Positions 6,515 to 14,652 are shown, numbered from the stretch's first letter. The stretch is 18,540 nucleotides of DNA from DASSCW01 sp036556325 (GCA_036556325.1 DATBJR010000140.1:1-18540); one strand, 5' to 3'. Program-made: numbers and translations. Notes: generated from the sequence alone by a model not told the origin.

Positions 6515-7471
6515 GTGCGCGGCTGGCTGGCGCGCGGTCGTGGGGCGTTCCGCCTTGCCGGCGAGCGATCCGACCTGTGGCTGGCCGGCGCCCTGGGCTG
6601 GCTCGTGTTCGTGGGCTGGCTACCGTTGCTGCTGGTCGTCGCCCCGCCTGACGGGGAGGGGATCGAGGCGATCGGCGTTTCCCTGTACCTGTCGCAGTCG
6701 TTCCCGCTGAACGCGGTGCTGCTCGTGGCCGGGGCGGTGGCCGGGTTCGTCGGTTTATGCCTGCTCGCCGCCACCGCCGAGGTCGCCATCGAGCACGCCG
6801 CGGATCCGCGCGCTGCCCATCCGCCGGCTGGACGCGCGACGTTCTCCGCCTTCGGCATCCTGCTCATCACCGCCGTGCCGGTCGTCGTCACGGCGGGGCT
6901 CGTCCTCGGTGCCGTGCTGGCCGTGGCGCCGGCCGAATACCTCTCGGCGGACCTGGCCACCCCCGTCCTGCTGCGAATCGCGCTGCGGATCCTGCCGGAG
7001 CTTGGCGTCCTGCTGCTCGTGCTCCTGGCCATGCAGACCGTCGGTGGTGCTGCCCTCCGGTTCGGCTTCACCCATCCCGGGCAGCCCGCGATCACCTCGC
7101 TCCGCGCGGTGCTGCGGTCGATCCTGGCGCGCCCGTGGCGGTCCGTCGGCGTGGCGACCGCCGGCCTGCTGGCGGACGGCGTGGCCGCGGCGGTCACCTT
7201 CGGGCTGCTGCGCCTCCTGTGGCCGCCCATCGGCCTTGGGCTGGGCGACGGGCTCCGGAGCCGTCCAGAGACGGTGCTGCTGCTGCTAGGCTTCGTGGCG
7301 GTCTGGCTGGGCCTCCTGCTGGCGGCCGGCGCGCTCCACGTGGCCATCTCCGCGTGGTGGGCGATGGAAGTGGGGACCGGCGCCGTCTCGGGCGGCACCG
7401 CCGGAATCCGCAGCGGCACATCGGGACCCGGCGGGCCGTTGCCGGGCACGGATGCGGGAGGGCCTCATTGA
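6515..7471 (+). CDS. Polytopic membrane protein, unknown function
   Basis: This 318-residue hydrophobic protein starts at a GTG one base after the purB stop. I cannot assign a named family. About six membrane helices are apparent (roughly 21-43, 65-87, 111-138, 160-178, 212-236, 253-280). The N-terminus is basic (MRGWLARGRGAFRLAGERSDLW) and the C-terminal tail after residue 285 is Gly/Ser/Pro-rich. The alternating cytoplasmic loops, with RAVLRSILARPWRSVG at 197-212, resemble the loose group of bacterial YciC/DUF4013-like membrane proteins, but that is only an impression. The upstream part of the open frame (6431-6514) is purB in another frame. Its TGA overlaps the TTG of the next gene (TTGA), implying coupled expression with the MgtC protein and with purC. 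Confidence 0.75.
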   Translation: MRGWLARGRGAFRLAGERSDLWLAGALGWLVFVGWLPLLLVVAPPDGEGIEAIGVSLYLSQSFPLNAVLLVAGAVAGFVGLCLLAATAEVAIEHAADPRAAHPPAGRATFSAFGILLITAVPVVVTAGLVLGAVLAVAPAEYLSADLATPVLLRIALRILPELGVLLLVLLAMQTVGGAALRFGFTHPGQPAITSLRAVLRSILARPWRSVGVATAGLLADGVAAAVTFGLLRLLWPPIGLGLGDGLRSRPETVLLLLGFVAVWLGLLLAAGALHVAISAWWAMEVGTGAVSGGTAGIRSGTSGPGGPLPGTDAGGPH

Positions 7472-7974
7472 CCCAGCTGCCGGACGTCGCGAGCCAGTTC
7501 GAGCCGCTCCTGCGGCTGACCGCGGGCCTCGTGCTCGGCGCCGCCGTGGGGTGGGAACGCGAGGTCCAGCGCATGCCGGCCGGCTTCCGGACCCATGCCC
7601 TGGTCGGCCTCGGCTCGGCGATCTTCACCGTGGTGAGCGCCTTCGCCTTCCCCGGCCCGATGACCGATCCCACCCGAATCGCCGCCCAGATCGTCACCGG
7701 GGTCGGCTTTCTGGGTGGCGGCGCCATCCTCCATTACCGTGGCAACGTGCGCGGCCTGACCACCGCTGCGTCGTTGTGGGCGGTGTCGGCGATCGGCATG
7801 GCGGCCGGCGCCGGACTGTACGTGGTGGCGGTCGGCGCCGCCCTGCTGGTGGTCGTGACCCTGGTCCTGCTGGATCGGCTCGAGAGCTACGCACGTCGTC
7901 GCTGGCACCTCGCCGCCGACCCCGCGCCAACTGCCCAGGACAAGCCCGATGGGAGAACCGAGGACATGCCATGA
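7468..7974 (+). CDS. MgtC/SapB family membrane protein
   Basis: This is a 168-residue MgtC/SapB-type inner-membrane protein (PF02308). Diagnostic segments are GWEREVQRMPAGFRTHALVG (28-47), GLGSAIFTVVSAF (47-59), RIAAQIVTGVGFLGGGAIL (70-88) and VRGLTTAASLWAVSAIGMA (94-112), followed by another helix (113-136) and a short polar tail. The ACT-like cytosolic C-terminal domain of the longer virulence MgtC proteins is absent. The start is taken as TTG at 7468, with GGGAGGG five bases upstream and a TTGA overlap with the preceding stop. MgtC proteins are linked to growth at low magnesium and, in enterobacteria, to inhibition of F1Fo ATP synthase; neither role can be shown here. Its end overlaps purC as ATGA. 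Confidence 0.92.
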   Translation: MTQLPDVASQFEPLLRLTAGLVLGAAVGWEREVQRMPAGFRTHALVGLGSAIFTVVSAFAFPGPMTDPTRIAAQIVTGVGFLGGGAILHYRGNVRGLTTAASLWAVSAIGMAAGAGLYVVAVGAALLVVVTLVLLDRLESYARRRWHLAADPAPTAQDKPDGRTEDMP

Positions 7975-8870
7975 CCCTGCTCCGCAGCGAGATCCACGAC
8001 CTGCCCCTCATCCACCGCGGCAAGGTGCGCGAAACGTACGAGGTCGACGATGAGCGGCTGCTCCTGGTCGCCACCGACCGCCTGTCGGCGTTCGACGTCG
8101 TCTTCGACCAGCCGATCCCGGACAAGGGACGGGTGCTGACTCGGCTCTCCGCCTGGTGGTTCCGCGAGCTGGCTCCGCTGGGGCCGACGCATTTCCTGAG
8201 CGATGACCCGGCCGAGCTGCCGGCCGCCGCCACGGGCCCGGAGCTCGACGGGCGGGTGATGCTGGTGCGGCGCGCCCAGCGCATCGACGCCGAGTGCGTG
8301 GTGCGCGGCTACCTGGCCGGCTCCGGCTGGGCCGAATACCAGCGCACCGGCGCGGTGGTGGGGCATCGGCTGCCCGAGGGGCTGCGCGAGGCCGATCGCC
8401 TGCCGGAGCCGATCTTCACGCCGTCGACCAAGGCCGAGGTCGGCCACGACGAGAACATCACGCGCGAGCAGCTGGCCGGCATGGTCGGCGCCGAGCTGGC
8501 CGCGGAGCTCGAGGAGCGGTCGCTGGCGCTGTACCGCGCCGGGGCGGAGCGGGCGGCGCGGGTGGGGCTGATCCTGGCCGACACGAAGTTCGAGTTCGGC
8601 TGGATCGACGGGCGCGTGGCGCTGATCGACGAGGTGCTCACCCCGGACAGCAGCCGCTTCTGGGACGGGGACCGCTACGAAGTCGGCTCGTCGCCGGTGA
8701 GCTTCGACAAGCAGTACGTGCGCGACTTCGTGTCGGCCTCTGGCTGGAACAAGGAGCCGCCGGCCCCGGCCTTGCCTGACGACGTGATCGCCGGCACCCG
8801 GGAGCGCTATGTGACCGCCTACGAGCGGCTCACCGGGCAGCGCTGGAGCAACGGGGAGGCATCGGCCTAG
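7971..8870 (+). CDS. purC: Phosphoribosylaminoimidazole-succinocarboxamide synthase
   Basis: PurC condenses CAIR with aspartate, using ATP, to make SAICAR. The 299-residue form belongs to the longer class seen in yeast and many actinobacteria, rather than the about 240-residue E. coli class. Motifs: GKVRETYEVDDERLLLVATD near the N-terminus (a nucleotide-binding segment), DRLSAFDVVF, ECVVRGYLAGSGWAEYQ, FTPSTKAEVGHDENI, LADTKFEFG (a PurC signature) and YEVGSSPVSFDKQYVRDF. The ATG at 7971 overlaps the MgtC stop (ATGA), with AGGA about eight bases upstream. The stop TAG shares its final G with the purS GTG. The open frame upstream of 7971 is the MgtC gene in another frame. Confidence 0.97.
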   Translation: MTLLRSEIHDLPLIHRGKVRETYEVDDERLLLVATDRLSAFDVVFDQPIPDKGRVLTRLSAWWFRELAPLGPTHFLSDDPAELPAAATGPELDGRVMLVRRAQRIDAECVVRGYLAGSGWAEYQRTGAVVGHRLPEGLREADRLPEPIFTPSTKAEVGHDENITREQLAGMVGAELAAELEERSLALYRAGAERAARVGLILADTKFEFGWIDGRVALIDEVLTPDSSRFWDGDRYEVGSSPVSFDKQYVRDFVSASGWNKEPPAPALPDDVIAGTRERYVTAYERLTGQRWSNGEASA

Positions 8871-9148
8871 TGCGCTGGCAGGCCGACGTGCACGTGCGGC
8901 TCCGTCCGGGCATTGCCGATCCCGAGGGCCAGACGATCGCCGGCGGCCTGCATGCGCTGGGCTACACGACCGTCAGCGAGGTCCGTGCCGGCAAGCTGCT
9001 GCGGTTGAGCTTCGAAGCTGACGACCCTGCCGCCGCCGAGGCCGCCGTGGACGGCATGTGCCGCAGGCTGCTCGCCAACCCGGTGATGGAGACGGCCGAC
9101 TGGGAGCTGCACCCCGAGACCGAGCCGCAGGCGGGGCAGATCGCGTGA
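8870..9148 (+). CDS. purS: FGAM synthase subunit PurS
   Basis: PurS is the small structural subunit that bridges PurQ and PurL in the three-part FGAM synthase. The 92-residue product shows the typical pattern: RWQADVHVRLRPGIADPEGQ, then GGLHALGYTTVSEVRAGKLL, then ADDPAAAEAAVDGMCRRLLA and NPVMETADWEL. It is slightly longer than the usual about 80 residues because of a short C-terminal tail. The GTG at 8870 shares a base with the purC stop (TAGTG), and GGGGAGG lies about ten bases upstream. The stop overlaps purQ as GTGA. Its presence shows that the organism uses the small PurL plus PurQ plus PurS system, not the fused large PurL of enterobacteria. Confidence 0.95.
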   Translation: MRWQADVHVRLRPGIADPEGQTIAGGLHALGYTTVSEVRAGKLLRLSFEADDPAAAEAAVDGMCRRLLANPVMETADWELHPETEPQAGQIA

Positions 9149-9894
9149 GCGGCGCCGTCCCGCGCATCGCGGTGGTCGTGTTTCCGGGCACCTGGTCCGA
9201 GCGCGACTTCGTGCATGTCGCGAGCGTCCTGGGCTGGCAGGCGACCACGGTCTGGCACGCCGAGCGCAGCCTCGGCGAGCCCGATGCGGTCGTGCTGCCA
9301 GGCGGCTTCGCCCACGGCGACTACCTGCGGACGGGAGCCATCGCGCGCTTCTCGCCGGTGATGGAGGCGGTCCGCGCCTTTGCCGATGCCGGCGGCCCGG
9401 TCATCGGCTCGTGCAACGGCTTCCAGATCCTGTGCGAGGCGGGCATGCTGCCGGGCGTGCTGCTGCGCAACGACCACCTCCAGTTCCGCTGCGACTGGCA
9501 GACGCTGCGCGTCGAACGCGCCGTGGGACCCTGGCTCTCCGGGGAGGAGGTGGCGCCGGGCGACGTGATCCGGCTGCCCATCTCGCATGGCGAGGGCCGC
9601 TACCACGCCGATGAGGCGACGCTCGACGAGCTGGAGGTCCACGGTCGCGTGGTCCTGCGCTATGCCGACGCGTCGGGCACCGTCTCGCCGGATGCGAACC
9701 CGAACGGCTCGCTGCGCGGCATCGCGGGGATCGTCAACGCGGGCGGCAACGTGCTGGGTCTGATGCCGCATCCCGAGCGCGCCGCGGAGGCGGAGGTGGG
9801 CGGCACCGACGGGCTGCGCCTGCTCCGTTCGCTGGAGCGCTGGCTGGCGCGCCAGCCAGCCGCCGCCGAGCGCCAGCCCCAGCCGAGCAGGTAG
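9145..9894 (+). CDS. purQ: FGAM synthase glutaminase subunit PurQ
   Basis: PurQ is the class I glutamine amidotransferase that supplies ammonia to PurL. It is 249 residues, slightly longer than usual (about 225-230). The GTG start overlaps purS (GTGA). Motifs: IAVVVFPGTWSERDFVHVA (8-26), VVLPGGFAHGDYLR (49-62), the nucleophile elbow GSCNGFQIL with Cys90 (88-96), ISHGEGRY (146-153) and LMPHPER with His209 and Glu211 (206-212), so the catalytic triad is complete. The loop normally reading FPGSNCDRD or FPGSxxDRD is FPGTWSERD here. The C-terminus has a low-complexity Ala/Gln/Pro tail. The open frame upstream to 9058 is purS in another frame. It is the last gene of the purB operon. Confidence 0.96.
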   Translation: MSGAVPRIAVVVFPGTWSERDFVHVASVLGWQATTVWHAERSLGEPDAVVLPGGFAHGDYLRTGAIARFSPVMEAVRAFADAGGPVIGSCNGFQILCEAGMLPGVLLRNDHLQFRCDWQTLRVERAVGPWLSGEEVAPGDVIRLPISHGEGRYHADEATLDELEVHGRVVLRYADASGTVSPDANPNGSLRGIAGIVNAGGNVLGLMPHPERAAEAEVGGTDGLRLLRSLERWLARQPAAAERQPQPSR

Positions 9895-9901
9895 CGTGGA
9901 C

Positions 9902-9907
9902 TATCAT
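9902..9907 (+). promoter_or_regulatory. Likely -10 box for the zinc-ribbon/purL operon (TATCAT)
   Basis: TATCAT, preceded by C, lies just after the purQ stop and resembles the boxes before purB and purE. Here the next gene starts 53 bases later with its own AGGAG, so this transcript would carry a leader of about 47 bases. No clear -35 box. Confidence 0.45.
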
Positions 9908-9960
9908 GCTCGGCGTCGTCGCCGGCCCGGCACCCTGCCCCTAGGAGCCTGAAACGCCCG

Positions 9961-10986
9961 ATGGACAACGACGAGCGGGACACCCGCCACCTGCCCCCGG
10001 ACGAACCGTCATCGCCACCCGCCGACGAGGGCGACGAGTTCGAGACGGCCCCCTGGCCCGCCCAGGACGTCGCGCCGACACGGGCCGAAGCGGAGGCCGA
10101 GACCGGCCCGGCGGAGCCGATGGAGGCGCCCTCTGCCGCCCCGCCCCCCGCCGAGGTCGAGGCGCACGGGGCCCACGAACCGCCGGCCGCGCCCGCCATG
10201 GCCGCGCACAGCGTGCCGCCCGGCGAGCCGGGGGAGAGCACCCAGTGCCCGCGCTGCGGCACGTTGAACCGGCCGGGCATCGCGTTCTGCAGCAACTGCG
10301 GCCAGCGGCTGGTCGCCGCTGGTGCGCCCGCCACGGTCGCCCGGCCGATAGCTCCCGAGGGCACCCAGGCCTGCCCCCGCTGCGGCACGCACAACCGGGC
10401 CGGGACTGCCTTCTGCCAGAACTGCGGGGCGAACCTGCAGGCAACGGCCCCGTCGGATGTCGTCGCCCCCCCGGCATCGCCCGGCGCGACCGCGCGCGCC
10501 GGAAACGTCGGCCAGCGACGCGCGTTGCTGGGCCCGATCGTCCTGCTGGTCGGCGCCGCCGGCATCGTCGCCGGCTGGCTCCTGCCCTTCGCCCTGGGCA
10601 CCGGATCGCTGTTTGACCGCGCGTTCGGCGCCCCCTCCGGGTACGGAATCGCGTTCTGGTCCGGCTACGGCAGCATCTCGGGGCTCGCCGACCAGGCGTA
10701 CTTCGGCTTCGCCGCGCCCGCGCCGATCCTGGTGGTCCTGCTGGTGGTGCTCGCCCTCGCCGGCATGCTGCGCGCGTGGCCGGGCCCGCTGCAGCTGGTC
10801 GGGCTGGTGGTTGCGCTGGTCTGGGCCCTGGGCCTGCTGGTCCTCTTCGTCGTGGTCGAGATCCTGGGCGGCACCGGCACGGACCTGCTCGGGGTCCTGC
10901 GTGACCTCAGCCCCGGCGGGATCATCCTGGCCCTCGCTTCGCTGATCGTGATGATCGGCGTCTTCACGCGGTTTGGGCGGTCCTGA
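9961..10986 (+). CDS. Double zinc-ribbon membrane protein
   Basis: This 341-residue protein is of unknown function. Residues 1-94 are acidic and Pro/Ala/Glu-rich, probably disordered. Two near-identical zinc ribbons follow, each C-x2-C-x10-C-x2-C: Cys96, 99, 110, 113 (CPRCGTLNRPGIAFCSNCG) and Cys138, 141, 152, 155 (CPRCGTHNRAGTAFCQNCG). After a short linker come four membrane helices (about 188-210, 252-270, 274-299, 319-336). The soluble N-terminal part is expected in the cytosol. Start ATG; AGGAG lies 13 bases upstream (9943-9947), longer than ideal. The next gene encodes a related one-ribbon protein, and purL follows, so the three look like one operon. Zinc-ribbon/transmembrane proteins of this kind are widespread, and their partners are mostly unknown. 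Confidence 0.85.
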   Translation: MDNDERDTRHLPPDEPSSPPADEGDEFETAPWPAQDVAPTRAEAEAETGPAEPMEAPSAAPPPAEVEAHGAHEPPAAPAMAAHSVPPGEPGESTQCPRCGTLNRPGIAFCSNCGQRLVAAGAPATVARPIAPEGTQACPRCGTHNRAGTAFCQNCGANLQATAPSDVVAPPASPGATARAGNVGQRRALLGPIVLLVGAAGIVAGWLLPFALGTGSLFDRAFGAPSGYGIAFWSGYGSISGLADQAYFGFAAPAPILVVLLVVLALAGMLRAWPGPLQLVGLVVALVWALGLLVLFVVVEILGGTGTDLLGVLRDLSPGGIILALASLIVMIGVFTRFGRS

Positions 10987-10990
10987 GCCG

Positions 10991-11740
10991 ATGGCAGATC
11001 GCTTCTGCCCGAGCTGCGGGACCGAGGTCGAGGCCGATGCGCGCTTCTGCCCCAGCTGCGGCACGACGCTGAACGGGCAGGACCTGGCTGATGAGATTCC
11101 GGCCGCCCCTGCCTGGCCGCCGCCGGAACCATCGACCGCTGAGGACGTCGCCGCAACCGCGCCGCGGGTGACCGAGCCCCCGGCGGCGGGCGTCGACGAG
11201 CCGACCATGGCGGTCAGCGAAGAGCCGCCCCCACCCGAACCCGAACCGCCCCCGCCGCCGACTGCGGAGCCCGAGCCCGCGGTTGCCGAACCGCCCCCGC
11301 CGCCGCCACCGGCAGGCGTCCCATCGGCCCAGTCACCGAGCTCGGGTCAGACCCCGCCCGCTGCCGAGCTGCCGTTCACCTGGCCGGCCCTGCTCTCCGG
11401 CTGGCTCATCGGCGTGGGAGCGTTGGTCGGTGCGCTGGCGCTCATCCCGCGGCTGGCGGGGGCCGGCTACCTGGTCAGCATGCTGCTCTTCCTGGCCCTG
11501 CTCGGCGTCGCGGGCACCATCTTCCTGGCCGATCACGTTCCGGCCATCCCTCGGCTGCGGCTCATCGTGCTGTGCACGACGCTCATCGGCCTGGGGGTGG
11601 GGCTGGCCCGTGCCGCCTTCACCATCCAGGGCATCGACACGCTGTTCCTGGTCGCCATGCTGGCCGCCGCCGGCGGGGCGCTGCTGATCGAGCTCGAGCG
11701 CGATCGCCCGTTCCCGCCGCCCGACCGCTCTGGCGGCTGA
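10991..11740 (+). CDS. Single zinc-ribbon membrane protein with Pro-rich linker
   Basis: This 249-residue protein has one N-terminal zinc ribbon, CPSCGTEVEADARFCPSCG (Cys6, 9, 20, 23; same C-x2-C-x10-C-x2-C spacing as the upstream protein). A long Pro/Glu/Ala-rich linker (about 35-127, including runs of five and seven prolines) leads to four membrane helices (about 131-153, 158-180, 188-207, 216-234) and a short charged tail. The ATG lies four bases after the upstream stop. A TTG at 10973 in the same frame would overlap that gene and add six residues, which is less likely. It is probably a paralogue or partner of the preceding protein, with the same order of ribbon, flexible linker and four helices. 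Function unknown. Confidence 0.83.
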   Translation: MADRFCPSCGTEVEADARFCPSCGTTLNGQDLADEIPAAPAWPPPEPSTAEDVAATAPRVTEPPAAGVDEPTMAVSEEPPPPEPEPPPPPTAEPEPAVAEPPPPPPPAGVPSAQSPSSGQTPPAAELPFTWPALLSGWLIGVGALVGALALIPRLAGAGYLVSMLLFLALLGVAGTIFLADHVPAIPRLRLIVLCTTLIGLGVGLARAAFTIQGIDTLFLVAMLAAAGGALLIELERDRPFPPPDRSGG

Positions 11741-11750
11741 GCGGCGCCGC

Positions 11751-13988
11751 GTGACCGTCGCCGCGCCCCCCGCCGACCGCCACGGGCTGACCGAGCCCGA
11801 GTATCGGCTCGTCGTCGAGGCGCTCGGCCGTGAACCGAACCCCGTGGAGCTGGGCATGTTCGGCGCCATGTGGTCGGAGCACTGCGCCTACAAGCACTCC
11901 AGGCCGCTGCTGGCCAACCTGCCCATCGCGTCGCCCCGGATGCTTGTCGGTCCCGGCGAGAATGCCGGGGCGCTGGACATCGGTGACGGGCTGGCCGTGG
12001 TCTTCAAGGTCGAGTCGCACAACCATCCCAGCGCAGTGGAGCCGTACCAGGGTGCCGCGACCGGGGTGGGCGGCATCATCCGCGACGTCTTCACCATGGG
12101 CGCCCGGCCGATGGCACTCCTCAACTCGCTGCGCTTCGGACCGCTCGATCCCGCCGAGGACGCCAGCGGCGCCACCGACCCCGAGGTCGCGGCGCGCAAC
12201 CGCTACCTGTTCGACGGCGTGGTGGCCGGGATCGCGGGCTACGGCAACTGCATCGGCATCCCGGACGTCGGCGGAGAGATCGGGTTCGATGCCAGCTACA
12301 ACGGCAACCCCCTGGTGAATGCCATGTGCGTCGGCATTGCCCGCCACGACGAGCTGACGCTGGCCCGCGCGGCCGGCGCCGGCAACGCGCTCCTCTTGGT
12401 CGGTGCCAGCACCGGGCGCGACGGGATCCAGGGCGCCAGCTTTGCCTCCGCTGCCCTCGACGAGCGGAGCGGAGAGCGGCGGCCGGCCGTCCAGGTCGGT
12501 AATCCGTTCCTGGAGAAGCTATTGATGGAAGCCTGCCTGGCGCTGTCCGGCTCGGAGGCGGTGATCGCCATGCAGGACCTGGGTGCGGCCGGCCTGACCT
12601 GCGCGCTGTCCGAGCTCTCGGCGCGCGGGGGGTGCGGCGCCGAGGTCGACCTGGACCTCGTCCCGGCGCGGGAGGACGGCATGTCGGCCTACGAGCTGCT
12701 GCTGAGCGAATCGCAGGAGCGGATGCTACTGGTGGTGCGGGCCGGTCGGGAGGCGGAGGTCCAGGCGGCGTTCGCGCGCTACGAGCTGCACGCCGTCACC
12801 ATCGGACGCGTGATCGACGAGCCGGTCGTGCGGGCCAGGTACCGGGGGGACCTCGTATGCGAGGTGCGCGGCCGCGCGCTTGTCGACGATGCGCCGCGGT
12901 ACCGGCCCGCCGCTGCGCCGCCACCGGAGCTCGCCGCTCGGCGCCGGGCGTCGCTGGACGACCTGGCGGTGGCGCCGGCCACGGTCGAGGCGCTGCTGGA
13001 GCTGCTCGGCGCCCCGAACGTGCGCAGTCGGCGCGCGGTGTGGCGCCGCTACGACCACATGAACGGCACGAACACGCTGGTCGGCCCGGGCGCCGGTGAC
13101 GCGGCGCTGCTCAGGGTCAAGGGCACGAACCGCGCCCTGGCGCTGGCGCTCGACGGGCCCGGGCGCCTTGGCGCCCTGGACCCACGGCTGGCGGGCATCG
13201 CGGCGGTGCTGGAGGGTGCGGCCAACGTGGCCTGTGCCGGCGCGCGGCCGATCGGCATCACCAACTGCCTCAACTTCGCCTCGCCGGAGGAACCCGCGGG
13301 CTACTGGCAGCTGGCCGAGGCCGTCGACGGGATGGCCGCCGCCTGTCGTGCGCTGGCGATCCCCATCGCCTCCGGCAACGTGAGCCTCTACAACGGGACC
13401 CCGGCCGGTGGCATCCTGCCGACCCCGGTGATCGGCACGGTCGGCCTGCTGGAGGACCGCTCGCTGGCGGTGCCGATGGCGTGGCGCGCGGGCGATGAGG
13501 TGTGGCTCCTTGGCGAGCCGGGCTTCGACGCCGACGCGCTGGCTGCCTCCGAGCTGGCCTGGCGCCGCGGCCGGTTTGGCGGCGCGCCGGGCATCGACAC
13601 GGAGGCGGCGGTGCGGCTGCTGCGGCTGCTGCCATCCCTGGTGGAACGACGGCTGCTGAGCGGCGCCCACGACCTTTCGGTGGGCGGTCTGGGCGTGGCC
13701 CTCGCCCGCCTGGCGATCGCCTCCGGCTGCGGGGCGCAGGTCCAGCTGTCTCCCGAAGCCGCCGCCCAGCCGACGGCCGCGCTGTTCGGGGAGCGGGTCG
13801 GGCGGGTGGTGGTCGGCGTGGCGCCTGGTCGAGGACCTGCCCTGGCGGCGGCGGCGGCCGCGGCCGACGTGCCGGCAGCGCAGCTGGGGACGGCGGGGGG
13901 CGAGGAGCTGCGGATCGGGATCGGCGCGGCCGAGGTCAGGGCCGGGGTAGGCCGCCTCGCCGCGACGTGGGAGACGGCGCTCGGGTAG
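11751..13988 (+). CDS. purL: FGAM synthase large subunit PurL (small-PurL type)
   Basis: PurL uses ATP and ammonia from PurQ to convert FGAR to FGAM. At 745 residues it is the small PurL that needs PurS and PurQ, both encoded upstream. Motifs in the first half: GMFGAMWSEHCAYKHSR (35-51), VGPGENAG (66-73), FKVESHNHPSAVEPYQGAAT split at 85-104, and VGGIIRDVFTMGARP (106-120). The second half opens with RYDHMNGTNTLVGPGAGDAA, then ITNCLNFASPEEP and ASGNVSLYNGTP. This two-lobed repeat is typical of the family. The GTG start is ten bases after the zinc-ribbon gene and has no obvious ribosome site. The last 53 bases overlap, on the opposite strand, the end of the Pro-rich anchored protein gene. Confidence 0.97.
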   Translation: MTVAAPPADRHGLTEPEYRLVVEALGREPNPVELGMFGAMWSEHCAYKHSRPLLANLPIASPRMLVGPGENAGALDIGDGLAVVFKVESHNHPSAVEPYQGAATGVGGIIRDVFTMGARPMALLNSLRFGPLDPAEDASGATDPEVAARNRYLFDGVVAGIAGYGNCIGIPDVGGEIGFDASYNGNPLVNAMCVGIARHDELTLARAAGAGNALLLVGASTGRDGIQGASFASAALDERSGERRPAVQVGNPFLEKLLMEACLALSGSEAVIAMQDLGAAGLTCALSELSARGGCGAEVDLDLVPAREDGMSAYELLLSESQERMLLVVRAGREAEVQAAFARYELHAVTIGRVIDEPVVRARYRGDLVCEVRGRALVDDAPRYRPAAAPPPELAARRRASLDDLAVAPATVEALLELLGAPNVRSRRAVWRRYDHMNGTNTLVGPGAGDAALLRVKGTNRALALALDGPGRLGALDPRLAGIAAVLEGAANVACAGARPIGITNCLNFASPEEPAGYWQLAEAVDGMAAACRALAIPIASGNVSLYNGTPAGGILPTPVIGTVGLLEDRSLAVPMAWRAGDEVWLLGEPGFDADALAASELAWRRGRFGGAPGIDTEAAVRLLRLLPSLVERRLLSGAHDLSVGGLGVALARLAIASGCGAQVQLSPEAAAQPTAALFGERVGRVVVGVAPGRGPALAAAAAAADVPAAQLGTAGGEELRIGIGAAEVRAGVGRLAATWETALG

Positions 13989-14652
13989 CGTCCTCGTCCA
14001 GGCCGAGCCCGGCCAGGATCGGATCCTCGTCCTGCCGAAGCCGGGCGCGGCGCAGGGCCTGCTGCTCGGCGCTCGGAATCCCGCGGAACGCGCCGTCGCG
14101 GTCCGCGCCAAGGGCATCCGCCACCGGCGCTCGCCGACGGACGACCAGCAGCCAGGTGCTGCCGACCAGGGCCGCGCCACCGATCGCGCCGATGCTCCAC
14201 AGCAGGATCGGCTCCGGGCCGGTCGGCCCGCTGTCGTCGGCATGGCCCGGTGGCAAACCCCGGGCCCCGCTGCTCGGGCCAGTCGCCGGCGTGCCGGATG
14301 GCTGCGCGCTGCTCGTTCGGCTCGGCCGCGGGCGCGTTCGGTCGCGCGGCTTCCCACGCTCGCGGACCGGTGCGCCGTCAACCGTGCTGCTCGACAGGCG
14401 TGCCACCGGTTTGGCCTCGGCTGCCGGGGCCATGCTCGGCTGGGGCGTGGCGATCGCCGCCGGCGCGACGGGCGACGGGGCCGGTTCCCTGGGAGGGTCC
14501 ACCGTCGTCATGGGCGGCTGGCTCGTGGCGGCCGGCGGAGAGGCGTCGATCACCACCGTGGTCGGCAGCGGCGTTGACGCCGATGCGGACGACGGCGCCA
14601 CCGCGAGCGCCGTCAGGACGAGCAGGAACGGGGCGGATCGCCGGAGGAGCAT
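13936..14652 (-). CDS. Secreted, membrane-anchored Pro/Thr-rich protein
   Basis: I do not recognise a family. The 238-residue protein has a signal peptide (MLLRRSAPFLLVLTALAVAP, cut near SASA at 23-26). An extracytoplasmic region rich in Pro, Ala, Ser, Thr and Arg (about 27-146) follows, then one membrane helix (about 148-171) with RRR after it. The cytoplasmic tail of about 65 residues includes EQQALRRARLRQDEDPILAG. The layout suggests a single-pass anchored protein with its tail inside. Its ATG shares one base with the stop of the GGDEF/HD-GYP gene (TGATG), so the two are probably translated together; it could be a partner or sensor. Its end overlaps purL by 53 bases in the antisense direction. 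The frame upstream of 14652 is an out-of-frame part of the GGDEF gene. Moderate confidence rests on the clear signal peptide and helix. Confidence 0.7.
   Translation of the reverse strand: MLLRRSAPFLLVLTALAVAPSSASASTPLPTTVVIDASPPAATSQPPMTTVDPPREPAPSPVAPAAIATPQPSMAPAAEAKPVARLSSSTVDGAPVRERGKPRDRTRPRPSRTSSAQPSGTPATGPSSGARGLPPGHADDSGPTGPEPILLWSIGAIGGAALVGSTWLLVVRRRAPVADALGADRDGAFRGIPSAEQQALRRARLRQDEDPILAGLGLDEDATRAPSPTSRRGGLPRP

Noticed and set aside
5146..7449. Long minus-strand open frame continuing upstream of the membrane protein, antisense to purB
   Set aside because: The encoded sequence is low-complexity Pro/Ser/Arg/Ala and mirrors purB and the next gene. Only the hydrophobic part from 5145 downward looks like a protein.
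11227..11315. CCG/CCC-rich repeat within the second zinc-ribbon gene
   Set aside because: It encodes the Pro-rich linker and keeps the frame, so it is a protein feature and not a separate DNA element.
12726..14381. 551-codon minus-strand open frame across purL
   Set aside because: It is antisense to a certain gene, Arg/Gly/His-rich and without domains. Long shadow frames are expected in such GC-rich DNA.
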